Assembly: GCA_013396525.1 (NCBI GenBank)
Contig: VWYX01000256.1
Location: 212,452 to 276,451, forward strand
Direction: 5' to 3'
Source of the DNA: Chaetorhynchus papuensis
Lineage: Eukaryota; Chordata; Aves; Passeriformes; Rhipiduridae
DNA length: 64,000 nt
Below are positions 12,468 to 27,400 of the stretch, in pieces (positions within the stretch are counted from its first letter, which is position 1; the number at the start of each line of letters is the position of its first letter). The notes under the pieces are model-generated. The model was not told the origin of the DNA. It did no database searches and saw only the letters and a list, made by a program, of their open reading frames with translations. The translations under genes were made by a program, and so were the position numbers.

Positions 12468-15400
12468 CTTTTTAATGAGCTGTTTTTAGTCCTAAAATGG
12501 GCTTGAGTGACTTCAAGGCTGCTGTTACATCATTCAGAAGTTTTTGCTTTTTGGCAGTCGTGAGATTAGTATAAACATTGTGGATGTGTATTCAGCTGCT
12601 TTGCCCTACAAGCAGGGCAGCCACCTGAAGTTTTGTCATTGACAGAATATATTGTTACTTTTTAACATTTTCAAGGATATTACTAAAAATTGCTTTCAAG
12701 CTATTGTTACTTGTACACTTGAATCACAGATGCTTTGGAATTCCAGCATTTCCAGTATTACAAGGATATTTTTCTTAAATTTAGATCCTCACAGTATTTT
12801 CTTGGCATGTTCCCCAACCTGCTCTCCTGTAACTGACAAGGCGAACTTGCCAAGGAGCTTCATATGAGAATTATGAGCATAGAAGTGTGGAGCTGCATGA
12901 AAAATTCTTATTTTAGTAAAAAAAATACGCTATTTACAGTAGAATCAAGAAACCTAGATCAGGGGTCTGAATCAAGGCATATTTCATTGCCTTTGAGAGG
13001 TAGAAGGGTTATGCTATGTGTTTTAATATTATACCATTTCCCAAGTACTTCCAGAGTTCTTTGAATTGATCAGGAAGCACATTATTTCAACAAGAAAAAA
13101 ATGCAGCACTGTGAGAGATGTTGCAAGGAGTTCTATGGTAAATGATAGACATTAGCAGTCAAGTAAGTGTCAGCTTCCTTATGGAAAGGGATAGAATGGA
13201 TTAGGATGGAAGGGACCTTAAAGATCATCCAGTTCCAACTGCCCTGCTATGGACAGGGACACCTTCCACTAGACCAGGTTGCTCAGAGCTCCACCCAGCC
13301 TGGCCTTGAACACTTCCAGGGTTTAAAACTGACGTGCTAAACTGTGACTTATTACGTGCTTCATTCTATAAATGCCTAAATTAGTGCTATTGCAACAGCT
13401 TTTTCTTATCTGGCTTACAAATTTCCTGTGAAATTTTGGGATGTAGTTTGAAGAAAATTGTAGACTCCAAACAACAAACTAAAACAAAACACTTGCGAAT
13501 TCCAGTGCCTAGCAGAAGCAATTAGGATTTGAGAATTTACAAATTATACTTTAAATTTTACAAGTCGATTGACAGCAGTCCACTGCCACTGCTGGGAAGC
13601 TTTCCCTCCAGCTGTTTTTTGGTTTTAATCTGAGTACTGTACCTGGGGTAGAAGTAATCATTTTCTTACCACACATGAGAGATCCACAGTACTTTATGCC
13701 AACTTGATGCATCTCCATTTGTGATATCACACAGGAAGCTGTTTTGTTTTCTTCAGCTGAATGGTGTCATTATGCAGAAGGTGTGGGATTAAGTTCTTGA
13801 GGCCAGGTTTCATATTTTTTAAGCAGGCAAGCACACATTAATATTCAGAGCCAGCTTGCCAGTTTCTTTCACTTAAAATTTATATTTTATTCTATTAAAT
13901 ATTGAATGGTATTTTCTAAAAATATGTTTCTAAGTCATTTGAGGGAAAACCATGTGGAACTCTTAACAAGATAACTCAAAATTATTTTCTGGGGTTTTAG
14001 GTATCCTGTGTACACTTAATACTGTGTTTATTCAAGCTTTCATTTTACATTAGTATCATTTGGAGGGTTTGTGTGCTTAATTTAGCCCTGTTACACAGAG
14101 CTGCTTTTCACTCTTGCATTCAGCTCATAAATTCACTGGACTCTTGTACATGTACTTCACTAGAGGAATGGTTTGCTGTGTGAAAAACCAGCGTGTGTGC
14201 CTTTTTAAAGCTTTTTCATTAGCTCCATGCTTATTGAATTCAGCTTGCATTAAAACTTTTTAAAGACAACACGTATTCCAGGTGTCCATCATCTCTTTTG
14301 ATTAATGTAAGTATAGGCCTCTAATTCATATTTGTTTTGTCAAATTAGAGCTAATTCTCTCTTATTTCAATCACTTTCTCTTTTAGGTAAGTTAAGCAAT
14401 ACACATTGTTTTCCACACAGAGAGTTAATGTTGACTGGCTTGAATTTCTGTTTAATTACATTTTTATATTTGTCACAAACCATTCAGGACACAACTGTTG
14501 AAGGGACAACATGCAGCACACCTTCCATTGTTCTTCCAGAGAATGCTGTTACACCAGATGTAGAAATTGATAAAAATCTGGTTAACAGGTACTGTATAAT
14601 ACATTTCCAATCCATCCATAAATTTGACGGGCTGTGTTTCTAAAACATTGCTCTGAAATATATGTTGTAAGAAAACATTATTGCTGTATCTCTGTGATTT
14701 GGTCATGTTGTATTTGCATTTTGAGGATGGTGTTTGAGGTGCAGGGTGGGGGAACAGGAATATAAGTGAGACTAAAAGAGTAGAATTACATAGAATACTG
14801 AGCCTGACAACCCAACTCATTGAGCTGGACAACTGAAATGTTGGATTTGAATGCTGTAATACAATGAGTTTTGAAGCAGTTTTGGGCCCGTTCTCATAGA
14901 TGGGACAAGAATACCACCTTGAGGTTAAGCGTGTGTGGAAGTAAGTCATTGAACAGAAATAGCAATCCTGTTTGAAGCTGAAAACTTCAACTCAGTTTTG
15001 AGTTGAATTAGGGTTATTATATTTATTCTGATAAAGCATACTTCCTGACTTAGGCTTTTTAATAATTGAGCTGCCACTGAACTTAAAATATAGGGGAAAA
15101 ACATATCAGAAAATATATATCATAAATCTATAATTGCTTGCATTTTTAAAAGTGTACTTCTCCAAACTTCAAGATTAGTTTAGAGTCAGAATTTAAATGC
15201 AGAGCTTAAAAAAAAAAAATTATTTGCAGGATCAGCATTTAAATTTCTGCAGTTGTTTGAGACTTTTACCTGGTCTGCAATTTAGAAAGATCCCATGGGA
15301 ATGTCAATGTGAGAGCTTAAGGAATTATTTCAGCCATAAAGCTTAGTTTAAGAAGCAGTAACAATTTACAAAGACTAATTTTTTTTTCTATATACCATTC

Positions 15401-18400
15401 TTACATGATTTTTAAGTCATGATAATAACCTAAAGAAATGTAGGGTTTTTTTCTGAGAAACCAGGTTCACAGCAGATGAGGCTAATAGCAAATTTCAGTA
15501 CTCCTTTGTGAGATCAGTTTCTGCAATTTTCCTTCTTTCTTCAATCTCTTCCATTTTCCAGTTGTTTGGAGATGCGAGGAACAATAAATGCTTTTTGTCC
15601 TCATTTTTAAATCAAAATGCTTTCTTTTAAATATTAATTTTTATACGCAGTTAGGACCTTTTTTTTTGATGCCATATTCCATCATTTTTGTTCATTCATT
15701 TTTCTCTCTAGGCCTCGGAGTCCTCATAGGAGACATTCTAACCGTGCCACCAGGAATTCAACAAGTTCACTGACTTCTGTTGGTAAGAAGTGATTATTCA
15801 TTTCAGCTAGGATGTATTCTCAGAAAATGTGACATGTAATAAAAGCCTATACAGTGAGTCTGACTGTATTGACCACAGCTTTTTCCCTGTGCATATTGGG
15901 ATGTGGAATTGTGACCATGAGTTTGGACTGCATGCAGACCAGTTCAGGGAAATACACACATTGTTACTTTCAGAAAGTTGTTGATTGGTGCATTAACTTC
16001 ACATTTTCAGAACGCTCGATATACACATGCTTTAATTTCTTGTAGAATATGAAATACTGTTCAGTAATACTGGTTTAGCTACACGTGAGCTTACCTGCTC
16101 AAGGAAAGGAGAACTTGCCATGCTTTACAAATCTTCTCTTTTGCTGGCACAGGGAAAGTGTCATGGAAGGTCTGTCTCTCAAACTTCCAACACACAAATG
16201 TGAGTTTAAACCAAAACTGATATTTCACTGAAAATAGATTGCTTTAGAATATTCAGTCTGTGAGTATGGTTTTTGACATCCTTGAAATCGAACTAAATTG
16301 AAGGAAATTAAAGCCAAAGCACTCCTCCCTCCCCCTCAAAAAATCAATCAAAAACAAATAGTGAAACAACTCCACGCCCACAAACTAAAAACCCTTGAGT
16401 TTTTGCTGCTTACTTATGTCCTTAGCTTTTCTGAAAAGTGATGGTTCTTTAATGGCTCTTGTCAAATTTCAAAATATTTTTCTCTTATTACCTGATGACT
16501 TTCCTCCCCCTCATCCAGGCTGTTCTTTGGATGATCATAAAAGCCATTTTTACTGACTCACACAGAAAGGGCCTTTCTGACAACTGACTGCCCTCTTTCT
16601 TTATCATAGGCTGGAGAATTGCAAAAATTGGTGCTCAAAGTATAGTGTTTTCAACCAATTTGAAAGCCACAGATTAATAAATGGTTAAATTAATTGTTAA
16701 AACTATTGTGCATAAATCTTTGCTGGGTCAATTTGTCGGTTCTTAACCTTGAAAAACGGAACATGCAAATTCCATGGAAAAACTCAGTCCACAACAGAAA
16801 TGCCATGACTGTTAATTGAGATGGATCTAATGGCACTTTTATTTAGAAATGAGAAAAACTGTGTTGAAGACACAGCTGGAAAAGCCAGTTTCACATATTC
16901 AGAGCATTTTGGATCATAGTGATTAATCTAAGTGGGTTATGTGTGGTTTTCAGGACTTGCTCTAAACTTGAGATTGTAACAACATTACAAATGAGCAGAC
17001 ATTAATTTTTGTTACATGCAAGCTCAAAGCTACATTTATAGGTATAAATGTACAGGTTTGTTTTGTACTTGTTACTCTGACATGCCACAATATACCTGGA
17101 TATGGGAGGTCCAGCTCCAATTCTGATGTTTTCTACACAGACAACAGCGGTCATGTGATTGATCTGGTAAATGATCCACTACCAGATGTCAAAATATCAG
17201 AGGAAGACAAAAAGAAGAACCTTGAATTGTTAGAGGAAGCAAAGAAAGTGAGCGAGAGGTTCCTAACACGCAGGGGCAGGAAGTCAAGAAGCAGCCTCCC
17301 AGAGTCACCCACAGGTAAGGGCAGATCCTGAAAACCAGATTTTATATTCTCCTTCAAACACTTGTAAAGGCAAACATCACCTGTCATCTATACATTGCTG
17401 CTGTTTACATACACTATGTTAATTTGAAGGCCAGAATCCCTCTGGTCCTCCTCACAGTTCCACACGAAACAGAAATGACCCATCCCTGTATTTAGTTGAG
17501 TCAGGGTAAAATGGTGTAAAGTTTTTAAGTGCCTGAATGTCACACTGCAAACAGTGTAACAAGAAAGCATGAATTATTTCTACTGGAAAGTGAAAAATGG
17601 TGGCAATTTGTTGTTTAAATGAAATTTTAGTGGCAAGATTCATCCTGCTGAAGAAGAATTCCCTCCAGACACAATTACACTGCCTCTTATTCTGAACATA
17701 GCCATAAACTTAGGTAAATGGACTGGATCCTCCTTTAAAAACAGCAGAATAAAATGTTTTGTTCTAGAATGTCAATTGAAATGATATTTCCCTTTATATG
17801 AAAACTGGAACAAAATGCCATTTTACCATGAAATAGGACTTTCATTTTGCTTTGAAATGCCAGTTCAAACAAAGTTCTATCTTAAAATTGGGCTGATGCT
17901 TTCTGGAGGGAAAAAACCCCCATAACTATACATCACCTCCTTTTTTTCCTAAATTCCTCCTGAATCTTCTCTTATGTTGCATCTCCTCAGTGCTTGCAGT
18001 ATCAGAAAACTGAGGAGAACAAGGATTCCCTGTATCAAGAGAACTTTATCCATTTTTGACAACTGTAAGACATGAAACATACTCTAAACTCCTAATTGCC
18101 AAGTACAACCTGGCAATTAAAATGGCTTGTCAGGTTCTGGACAAACACATGGCTCATGACTGTGATATTGATGTTTTAATCTCATGTGAATTATAAAAGT
18201 ACAGAAGATACAAGCCTAGAAAGTAAAATTACCTTGTTTTGTTTTGTTTTTGTCTTTGTTCTAATGGAGCAGTTTCCCCTACTCTTAGTCCTAAAGTTTC
18301 ACCCGTAGCATCTCGGAGCAACTCTCTCACTCTTCCACTTCCACCAGGTAAAATGATCATAGAATCATTAAGGGAGGAAAAGACCTCTAAGATCATCAAA

Positions 18401-21400
18401 TCCAGCCATTTCCAGGCTCAAATTTTAACTCATAAAAGCTCACCAAAAATGTATTTGTTTAGTATTTCTCAAGAAGCGTAGATTTAAGCATCTAGTCCTG
18501 AATATGATATAGCCCATGAATGCATACCAAATATATTTTTGCATATAGATATTTTTATTATATTTTTATTCTTGTGGTGCTGCAGGGTCACTTGTTCTAG
18601 TTTTTTCATTTTATTGATAACAAAGTTTTGAGAGGCTTTAATGATGTCTCACCGTATGTTTGTTTTTTTTTTTCTTTTTAATAGTATTTTTGGCATTTGA
18701 ATTTTTGTCCTTCATGTATTATGGGGAACTGTGCACACATGTGTTTGTTAATGCTATGATAGTAAAAATTTTGAGCAAAATATCAGGATATGCCCTAATT
18801 ATGTGTGTATCTTTCAGGGTCTGAGGCATGCACAACCACTAGTATTGAGTCAGTATCTCCAGGGCAGGTAAGAGCTGAATAGTCTGTGCAATAACCTGGT
18901 TATTAAAGTACTATATTATAATATGCTGCCCTTTTAGTCCCTGATAACACTTAGAATACCATTTTATACACCAAAATTGGATTACTGGTATTTTCTCTGT
19001 ACAGTGAGGGACTAATAAATGTTTGCTCTGAAGACAAAAATCCATGAAGTAACAAGAACTGAAAGATCATAAAGATCTCTTAAGTGCAGAAAATAGAAAA
19101 AGATCCAATATAACCCTAATCGATGAAAAAACAAATCCCTAAAGTTATTTCATAAAAAAATACTACAAGCAATGTAAAAATTAAGAGATTCAAAGTTCAG
19201 TCATTATTATCTATATCTAACATTTGCAGCATAGAAATGAAAGATAACCTTGTAAGGCAATTTTCTCTTCCTTTTCTTGCTAGAATAACAGAATTGTGAA
19301 AGAGGATGACAGGCAAACTGCAGAGGTAAGTGCTTCACATTAAGAGCTGAACAAAGTGTGCTGGTTTGTCTTAGCACACATGACTTAGTGATGGGACTAA
19401 AAATGCTGCAAGTCTGTTCACTGAATGAAAAGAAAATTACCCTGCTCTCAGAAATTGTGAAGCACCTTCAAAAGTAGTGGAGGACAGTGGGCTTGCAGCT
19501 GTCTTTCCATCCTATCATGCACCCTGCTCTAGCTCAATTAAAATCAATATACTGAATAATTTTAGAAGTAAAGTCAAAGTATCTACTATAGCCATTTTGG
19601 TTTACACCAGTGGTTTTTTGTCCTTGCATTACATTAGGATGCTGAGGAACTTGGCTTTAGGAGGATTGCTGTAATGGACTCTGGAATGGGAGAGGTTAAC
19701 TCAAACGTTCAGAGAGGAGATTCCCAATTCAGTATTCTTTAAGTGCCTTTTAAAAATTATTTCTTTTGTCAACAGCACATATTCAAAAGCAAATGTCACT
19801 GAAAAGGAAGTGGCTTTTTACAATGAAAATCTGTCCTTGGGCAGGGGAAAAGAGGAATCTGGACTTATTTCTCTGTTTCATGTGTGTCCCTGTACTTTCA
19901 GAATGCTGCAAAAGGATTAATTGATCGAAGGCAGAATGATCAAAGAAAGATTTCTCAGGGAAGATTGGTTCCTCGTTCTGCTGGCTTTGAAAACTCCAAA
20001 GAGAAGCACTCAGACCAAAAGGAAAACTTTGATCCACGTAAACACATGGATACTTTACCTAAATGCTCCCCTTCAGCTGGTGATGGTGGCAGAATGTCTC
20101 TTAATACTTGCATGAATGTTTGTGAAAATGAACTTGGAAAATCATTCCTCAAGAAAGGAAAAGACAATGATGTTCCTTTAAGAACCCATCTACCAGGACC
20201 AGGAATAGGAAATATGGACTCAAAGCTAAAAATTCCGGTTCCAGAAATGAGGGACCATAAAGTTCCATGTAAACCAGAATTTAAACTGTGTGGACTGCGT
20301 CCTCCTCTATTACGGGCTGTATCCTGGGATAGCTTGGAGCCTGGACAGAAAGAGAAAACCCCTTTAAAATTACCATCTGAGGAAGATAAAAGCCTTGTTG
20401 GTAATAAATCCAGCAATCAGTTAAAAGCATTCAAAGACCTTCAAATCCAAGTTCAGCCTGTTCGAATGCAGAAGCTGACAAAACTCAGAGAGGTAAGTCC
20501 TGGTCACCAGTTCTATCCTGTTTTAAAAAGTCATTTTCATACCCTACCAAACTTCCAACATGTTCAGCATTATTTTTATCACTGCAAGAAACATACAGTG
20601 ATAAAATGGGAAACAGTTTCAGCATAATCAATACAGAATTGCATCACGTTTTTCCTTTGCAATTTTACTAAATTGTAACCTGTAAGTAAATTCCATGGAA
20701 TTATCCTATGTCTTAGTTCTCTTCAAATATGCATCAAGTGCACTGTGATACTTCGATGTGTACATATGCATGTGCATGTGCTCTTGCACATTTCCATTTG
20801 CAAGAGCTCAGAGGACAGGAAATGGGTTTGTAATGATCGGTTGATTATTGAACCTTCTCAGAAAATGTCTCAGTGTGTCCAGAGCTGTAAAACAGGGCAT
20901 CTCTGAGAGCAAGGGCAGGTAGAGCATGCCCAGACTCACAGTTCCTAATTCTAACATGCTGCAAATGTGTCAGCTTCTAAAAGAATAGACTTGGACTGCA
21001 ATATTTATTAACTAATCTGTTGTTAAATAATTTTCTAAATGATTAGTAAAAGTTAAGAATTAAGCCATAAGAAAAAGAGCAGAAATTTAATGAAATGATA
21101 AACCACCAAAAGAAAGCAATGAACATGTCTCTGTTACTGTTAAATAATGTTACTCTGTTACTCTGTTAAATAATGACTTTGAAAGAAAAAAAAAAAAAAG
21201 AAATAGCAGGTACTTTCCTGAACAGCCTAATAAGGCTATTTTCCTTGACCCCCAGCAGTTAATATTTTAAGATGAATACAGGGCTGACAGGCGAGGAGCT
21301 AAAATTCTTTAGCACTTTGGTTAATTCATTCCCATCGTATTGTTTGGGAATGGCAGCTCAGTTATTCATCTTTTCCTGTTTATATAACACATATATTCTC

Positions 21401-24400
21401 AGTGTGTGTGTACTGGAAGTTTTCATTACAGAGACACTTGAGCCATATAATTACAGAAGAAGTTCTTTACCGTGAGGGTGGTGAGGCCCTGGCACAGGTT
21501 GCCCAGGGAAACTGTGGGTGCCCCATCCCTGGCTGTGTTCAAGGCCAGGCTGGATGAGGCTCTGAGCCTGGGATAATGAACCTCCCCCCATGGCAGGGGG
21601 TTTGTAACCAGATGATCTTTAAGGTCCCTTTCAACTCAAGACATTCTATAATTCTTTAATTCTATAATTTCGAGTGACGTAGAAGCTGTTAAGCACAAAT
21701 AAGAGAATCAAAAAATTATTGCGGCATGATCTATAATTCCAGTTAGGTAGGATTTGACCTGTGTCTCCAGTAGGAATTGTCTACTCATAAACAAAAGCAG
21801 GTGGTTTTGAGTTTAAACATGTATGAGAATATGAAAAAAAAAGAGGAGATGATAAAAGGAGAAATATGACAACGAAGTTTAATCCTAGAGAGTCCATTTT
21901 TCCCTACCTATAAGGAACAGAGGTAGAACACAGCAACAGTGAATCATTAACTTGCAGCTGTAGCATCCCAAGCTCTGGTCTTAATAAAGTCAAAGTGGCA
22001 AAGTCTCATATATAGGATTTTCTGAATATTTTCTATTATCTGGGATACTTAGTTATTACTGTGGCTACATCCAAAATTGCTTTTTTCATTGTCAGTTACT
22101 AAAGCCCTCACTTACCAAAAGTCTATATATGTACTTGAATAAGGAGCACATTTTGCAAATCTCTGTTTGCATGACCAGGAATTCTTCTAAATAATGCCTT
22201 TATGAAATTTGAAATATGTAACCTTCTAGAATGTGTGTGAATTTATGAGTATCCATGTTATGTAGCGTCTGACTGTAATGTACTGTAAATATCTCTATTA
22301 TGCTTATTAACTAAAGTAAATGTTATATTTAGTGTTCATGTCGCAGGGATACTTAAATTGAGATTTGTAATTCAGTTACTTAGAAATGTTACTGGTTTTC
22401 TTCACAGGAGCATATTTTGATGAGAAATCAAAATTTAGTTGGACTTAAACTTCCTGAACTTAGTGAAGCAGCAGAACAGGAAAAAGGTGCAGTATCATAA
22501 GAGCTGGAAGAAGTGTTTGCTATATACTGATTTTTATAACTGACCATTATGTGGGGGTGAGGAGAAAAAGTGAAAAAAGTCTTTTACTTCAATTGCAATA
22601 ATAGTTGAAGCAGCCATGGAGAACAGTAATAAATGATGAACAAGAGAGACCAATACTGGAAAATACCTCAATTTCTTGATGATTAGAACCAAGAAGATAC
22701 TGTAGGAATTATTATAACCAAGGGAAAAGATGCACACGTGTAACAGAGTCTAGTTTGCACCCAATACTTGTAGGACTGAAGTTTCAGTAACTTTCTGTAA
22801 AAGCATTTCAGCAGTGATGGATTGAATGGATGTAACTGCTGCAAGATATTATGGTTAAAATGGTGGATTTGATCCCTGGGAGTAAAAGAGATGGGATTCT
22901 TTATTCCTGCTTTTTTTTATTTAGTATATGTGTGGCAAGTATTGAAATGGCATTTTCACTTCTGGTCCACCTTTCCATGTCAATGTGAATGAGAAAAAGT
23001 AAGGCCAGAGAACAGTCATAAATGTGTTTGAAGGATTGGAAAAATATGCCTCACAATAAGTGGGATTTTTTAACCTGATTTCTGTGATTTTTAAGGAAAA
23101 ATAAAGGAAAATGCTTTTTTAAGGAAAAGGCTTAAACCTCCACATAAATGAGGAAAAAGAAATCTGCCACCAAATGTTTTTTGCAATCTAACACAGGCAA
23201 AAAAGATTTGATGCCTGTAGCTGCATCTAAAAAACACAGAATAAAAATAAAGATATAAACCTGAGGACAATTCAACATGTGGAAGAATTAAATAGTGGTA
23301 GTGTTTAGCTAAAATACTTAAACCAAATATATCAACCTAAAATATTTAAACCAAAATATATATTTATTTGTAGGTAGTTAAGTCAGAACTTGTTCAGTGT
23401 GACATTAACTGAAATGGAGATGGTTGCTATGAAGGGAGCTGAAACTGATTGTCCAAGATTTACTTCAAAGACAATTTCAATTTTTCTTAATACTGTTCAT
23501 TTTACTAATTCATACATTTGCACTGGAACTAGCTCATCAGGCCTTAAAGTTCCTGTTACACTGAGAGATGGTTGAGATATTACATTTCATGTTATATCTG
23601 GAAATAGATTCATCTTCAGTCTGAATGAATCAAGACTAAAAGAGACTTCTTGTCCTCTATTATTTAGTGATTATATCTTTGGATTCTTAGATATGATAAT
23701 ATTATTTCTGTCACTCTGCTAATACATGATTTCCCAGAAATTATTTAGCAGGCTCTGTTTGAAAGTGTAAAGGAGTTGCCATTTTACCAGCCTGTTATGT
23801 AATTTTGGCAGGTTTGAAAGTCTTGAGGAAAACATTATTAAAAGCTAATCATTATTTTATCCAGCTTCTCAACATGGATCTCATGAGTATCATGAGCTTT
23901 TTATAGTCCAGTAAGTTATCTAAATGGTAGCCAGAACATTAAGGGTCAACTCTTTGTCCTCAGTGGGGAAAACAAGCAAGGGGTCAAATTCTTAGTTAAT
24001 TTGTTAGGGAGACCTACTTCCTTACATTGTAATAAAAACCACCTTTTCAACTGGAGTAGTAATTGTGCTTAAACAATAGGAAATAGCCAGATGCTTCATT
24101 ATTACTGTTATGAATCCAATGTACTGTCTCCACCGTGGTTTTAATCAATGACAAGTTACTGTCACCGTCTGAGTAAACACAACTCTGCACCTACACAAGT
24201 TTAGATAAGTGGAATGCATTAAATCTGGAGACACTGTGGTGTCAGGCTGCATTTTATGGGGATACACATGACTGTTCTTAAGTAAATACTGGAATTTTTT
24301 AATATAAAGCAAATGCACAGAACTGAAATGTAGCTGGAAAGAATCTCCCATTCTGTTCTTTCATGTTAATGCTCTCCAGATTTACACACTAATTACATGG

Positions 24401-27400
24401 CAAGTCTAAGGATCCTTCTGTTAAACTTATGAACAGAAGAACTGTACAAAGATTCCTTCCCAAGTGAGAGATTCAGACTGGGGAATCTGCCTTTCCTACA
24501 GGAGAGTCCTTCATTAAATTCTGGCAGGATAGAAGGAGATAAAGGAACTAATATATGTGAAATTAAATAAAATGAAAATACAGAAGCTAAGTAACATGAG
24601 TTTAAAAAAAAAAAAATGTTAGCCACGTCTTGGTTCTTATGAAAGTGACAGAATCAGAGAATGCAAATAGAACCTTTATGTCCTGTTTCAATGAACACAG
24701 AGTGCAAACAGGTACACGATGTAATTTACAGCAAAAAATGGTGCACAAAATCTGTAGTTTAGTACATTACACTAGACTTCATCTTGGCAGGTGGCATTTA
24801 AAGCCTTAGAAAATGACAATATTCTATTACAAAATCTCAGCTAAAATATTCCAGAAAGGAATGCATGACTTTTCAAGTAACATAATTGTTTTTAATCTGA
24901 AAATGTCTTCAGGCCCTTCACCTCTCCCTTCCCCCACTGAAGAGGAAGAGACAAAGAACAGCTCTGATGTCATGCCCAGCATTCCTGATGTTCTGCTGCG
25001 AAAACTGCGAGTGCACAAATCACTTCCAGGAAGGTAAAAGCTCATTAGAAGGGGAAACTCATCATCCAGGAGAAGGCACACCAATGGTTTCCAGTCAACT
25101 TCCTAATGGAGTTCCATTCATAGGGACACAAATTGTTGCATCTTAGAATGTGCAGCACAGATTTTCTGAAAAAATTTGGGGAATGAGCCAACTTCCAGTA
25201 ACTAGCCAACTTTTAAAATTAGTTTATGAGTTCTGCATAAAAAGGCTTAAACCTTAATTGTATTCTACGAGTAGATTTTATACAGATGTTTCCACTCCTG
25301 GTTTCCATGATTGCTGCTGCAGATATGAACTCATACTGAAAATATTAATATTTCTCTCCCCCATAAAAATATTCAGGCCAGATGATGCTTTCCAATGGTA
25401 GAATTTGGGTGTGTAAGAAGTCTGCAATTTTTCTGCAGGTGACAACTTTTCAGGGAAATTGAATTTATTTTGCAAATGTAGTTGAAGGACTCACTTGTGC
25501 ATTCATTGATTTGGACTTTCCAAGACATTAAAACAATTCCAAACATATTCAGCCAAAAATAATTCCTGCAGTCACCCACATGGTTTTGTACCAAAACCAC
25601 CAGACCTTCAGTCATCTGAAGCAGCCAGTAAGGGTTCTCTGTGCAGATGAAATAAATATTTAACATTTATTGTGAAGGAATTGTTATGTACATTATTTTA
25701 TATAAATGAATGCACAAGGTGCAGAACTTTTGAGAGAACATTGCTTGATTGTAATCAATACTGAAAAGTAGTGGAGCACTCATAAAACTCAAACATATAT
25801 TTTGTTGCTGCTTTCAATTAAATATTAGAATAGCTTTGTTTTTAGAGACAAAACTCACAAACGTGAATTTTTTGCTTTTATTTCTAGCTCCCCGCCACTC
25901 ACTGAAAAAGAAGTTGAGGTATGTTCTTAAGCTCGTTGTTTTAGACATATTCTCCAATTATAAATAGTTACTTTAAGTCTAAGGGTGGTTATTAGATTCC
26001 TCATTCTAAGGGGGTGATTAGTAATGGGATGATTTTTTCCCCCAAAATATATTTCTCATTAAAAAAACCTATATTGCACTCCATCAAAATAACAATTTTG
26101 TGAATTATGAGCAATAGAAATTGTAAAATGGCAGGATAGGAAGGAGCAAAACGTTTGTTTGTGTTTTTCATAATAAAATACGCATTCACTTTGGAAATAA
26201 TTTTAATATACTTAAAGTAGTAAAAAAATTGAGATTAAATGAGACCAGAAACTAAATAATTTAAATTGCATTTTTATTGGACAATAGGAGCTTTGGGGCA
26301 GTTTTCAATAATATCCTGCTGTTTACATAATTTTTACTTTCCCAGTTCAAGCCAATAACTTTGTTTGCAGGTTGCTCTTTAGCTTGTAGGCTTTGTTTCT
26401 TCTTCTTGACATACCAGTCAAGAAAAAGATCTTTATTTACAGTGCTGCAGCCTACTGGAACTGTTGGTGCCTTGTGCTTTGCAAAGTATTAATCCTATGA
26501 AATAATGAGTCTGGTAAAGAAAGAAATGATCTTTAAAAGCAGGGTGCAGGAGAATAAAAATGTTAGCACTTAATCTTTTGCTGGCTTCAGGGGAGGGCGT
26601 TTATCCCTCATGTAAAACAATGCTCATGGTGAGCTCATCCCTGGACTTCCTCTGCACAGACTATCTGTTTAAAAACCTTGGGGACCCTTGGAGGAAGTCC
26701 AGCTAGAAAACAGATCCATTGTGATTCTGGTGCTTCTGGTAGGCTGCTTCCTTCATTATGTCTCTGCCCTACAGAGCTCCCAGAAAAACATCGAGGAAAA
26801 GAGGCAGGAACTCATTTATTATTCCTATTTCAGTGGAAGTAAATAGAAGTGATTTTTCAAAGAAAACTAATTAAAAAAAATATTTCCAATTTTCTGTTTC
26901 AGTACTTATTTAAGCAGCAAAGATTGTTAAACGCATATCTTATTCATAAGTTGTTATTGAAAATTGTATTACTGCGAGACTTATTGGAAAATGCCTTTTT
27001 TTAATCCCAACAGAATGTGTTTGTACAGCTCTCCTTGGCCTTTAGAAATGATAGTTATACATTGGAATCTAGAATTCACCAGGCAGAGAGAGAGAGAAAT
27101 CTCACTGAAGAGAATGCTGAGAAGGAACTGGAAAACTTTAAAGCAGCCATTACGGTAAGAAAACAATGGGAATTCTTTTGCTGAACTATAGGGTACATGG
27201 AAGTGCACACACATTGCAAATATGTTTGACTGTTGTAAATTCAACCCCAAAGCTTCATTTTCTGCTGCTCAAACTCCATGCCATGAGCTGCCTACTACTC
27301 TGAAAGAGAGAGGGCATATTCTGCCAGAGTGGGCCAGCATTGCTGGAAATGCCTAGAGGATGCTTCCCTGGGTCTTGCAGGTTTCAGGAATAAACACTAG

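Larger units (their letters stand above)
9558..14487 (+). other. IRAG1 intron 1
   Basis: 4.9 kb. It contains the pyrimidine tract at 12426, a GC-richer stretch at 11800-12400 and the antisense CR1 at 13186. No exon seen. Confidence 0.8.
17315..19901 (+). other. IRAG1 introns 4-7
   Basis: Apart from exons 5-7 and the CR1 tail at 18356, unremarkable AT-rich sequence. Confidence 0.8.
20493..24912 (+). other. IRAG1 introns 8 and 9
   Basis: Apart from exon 9 (22408-22486) and the CR1 at 21455, AT-rich sequence. A partial duplication of TGTTAAATAATG is seen at 21130-21175. Confidence 0.8.

Noticed and set aside
14473..14949. 158-codon minus-strand open frame
   Set aside because: It overlaps IRAG1 exon 2 in antisense and intron 2, has no recognisable product and no splice support.
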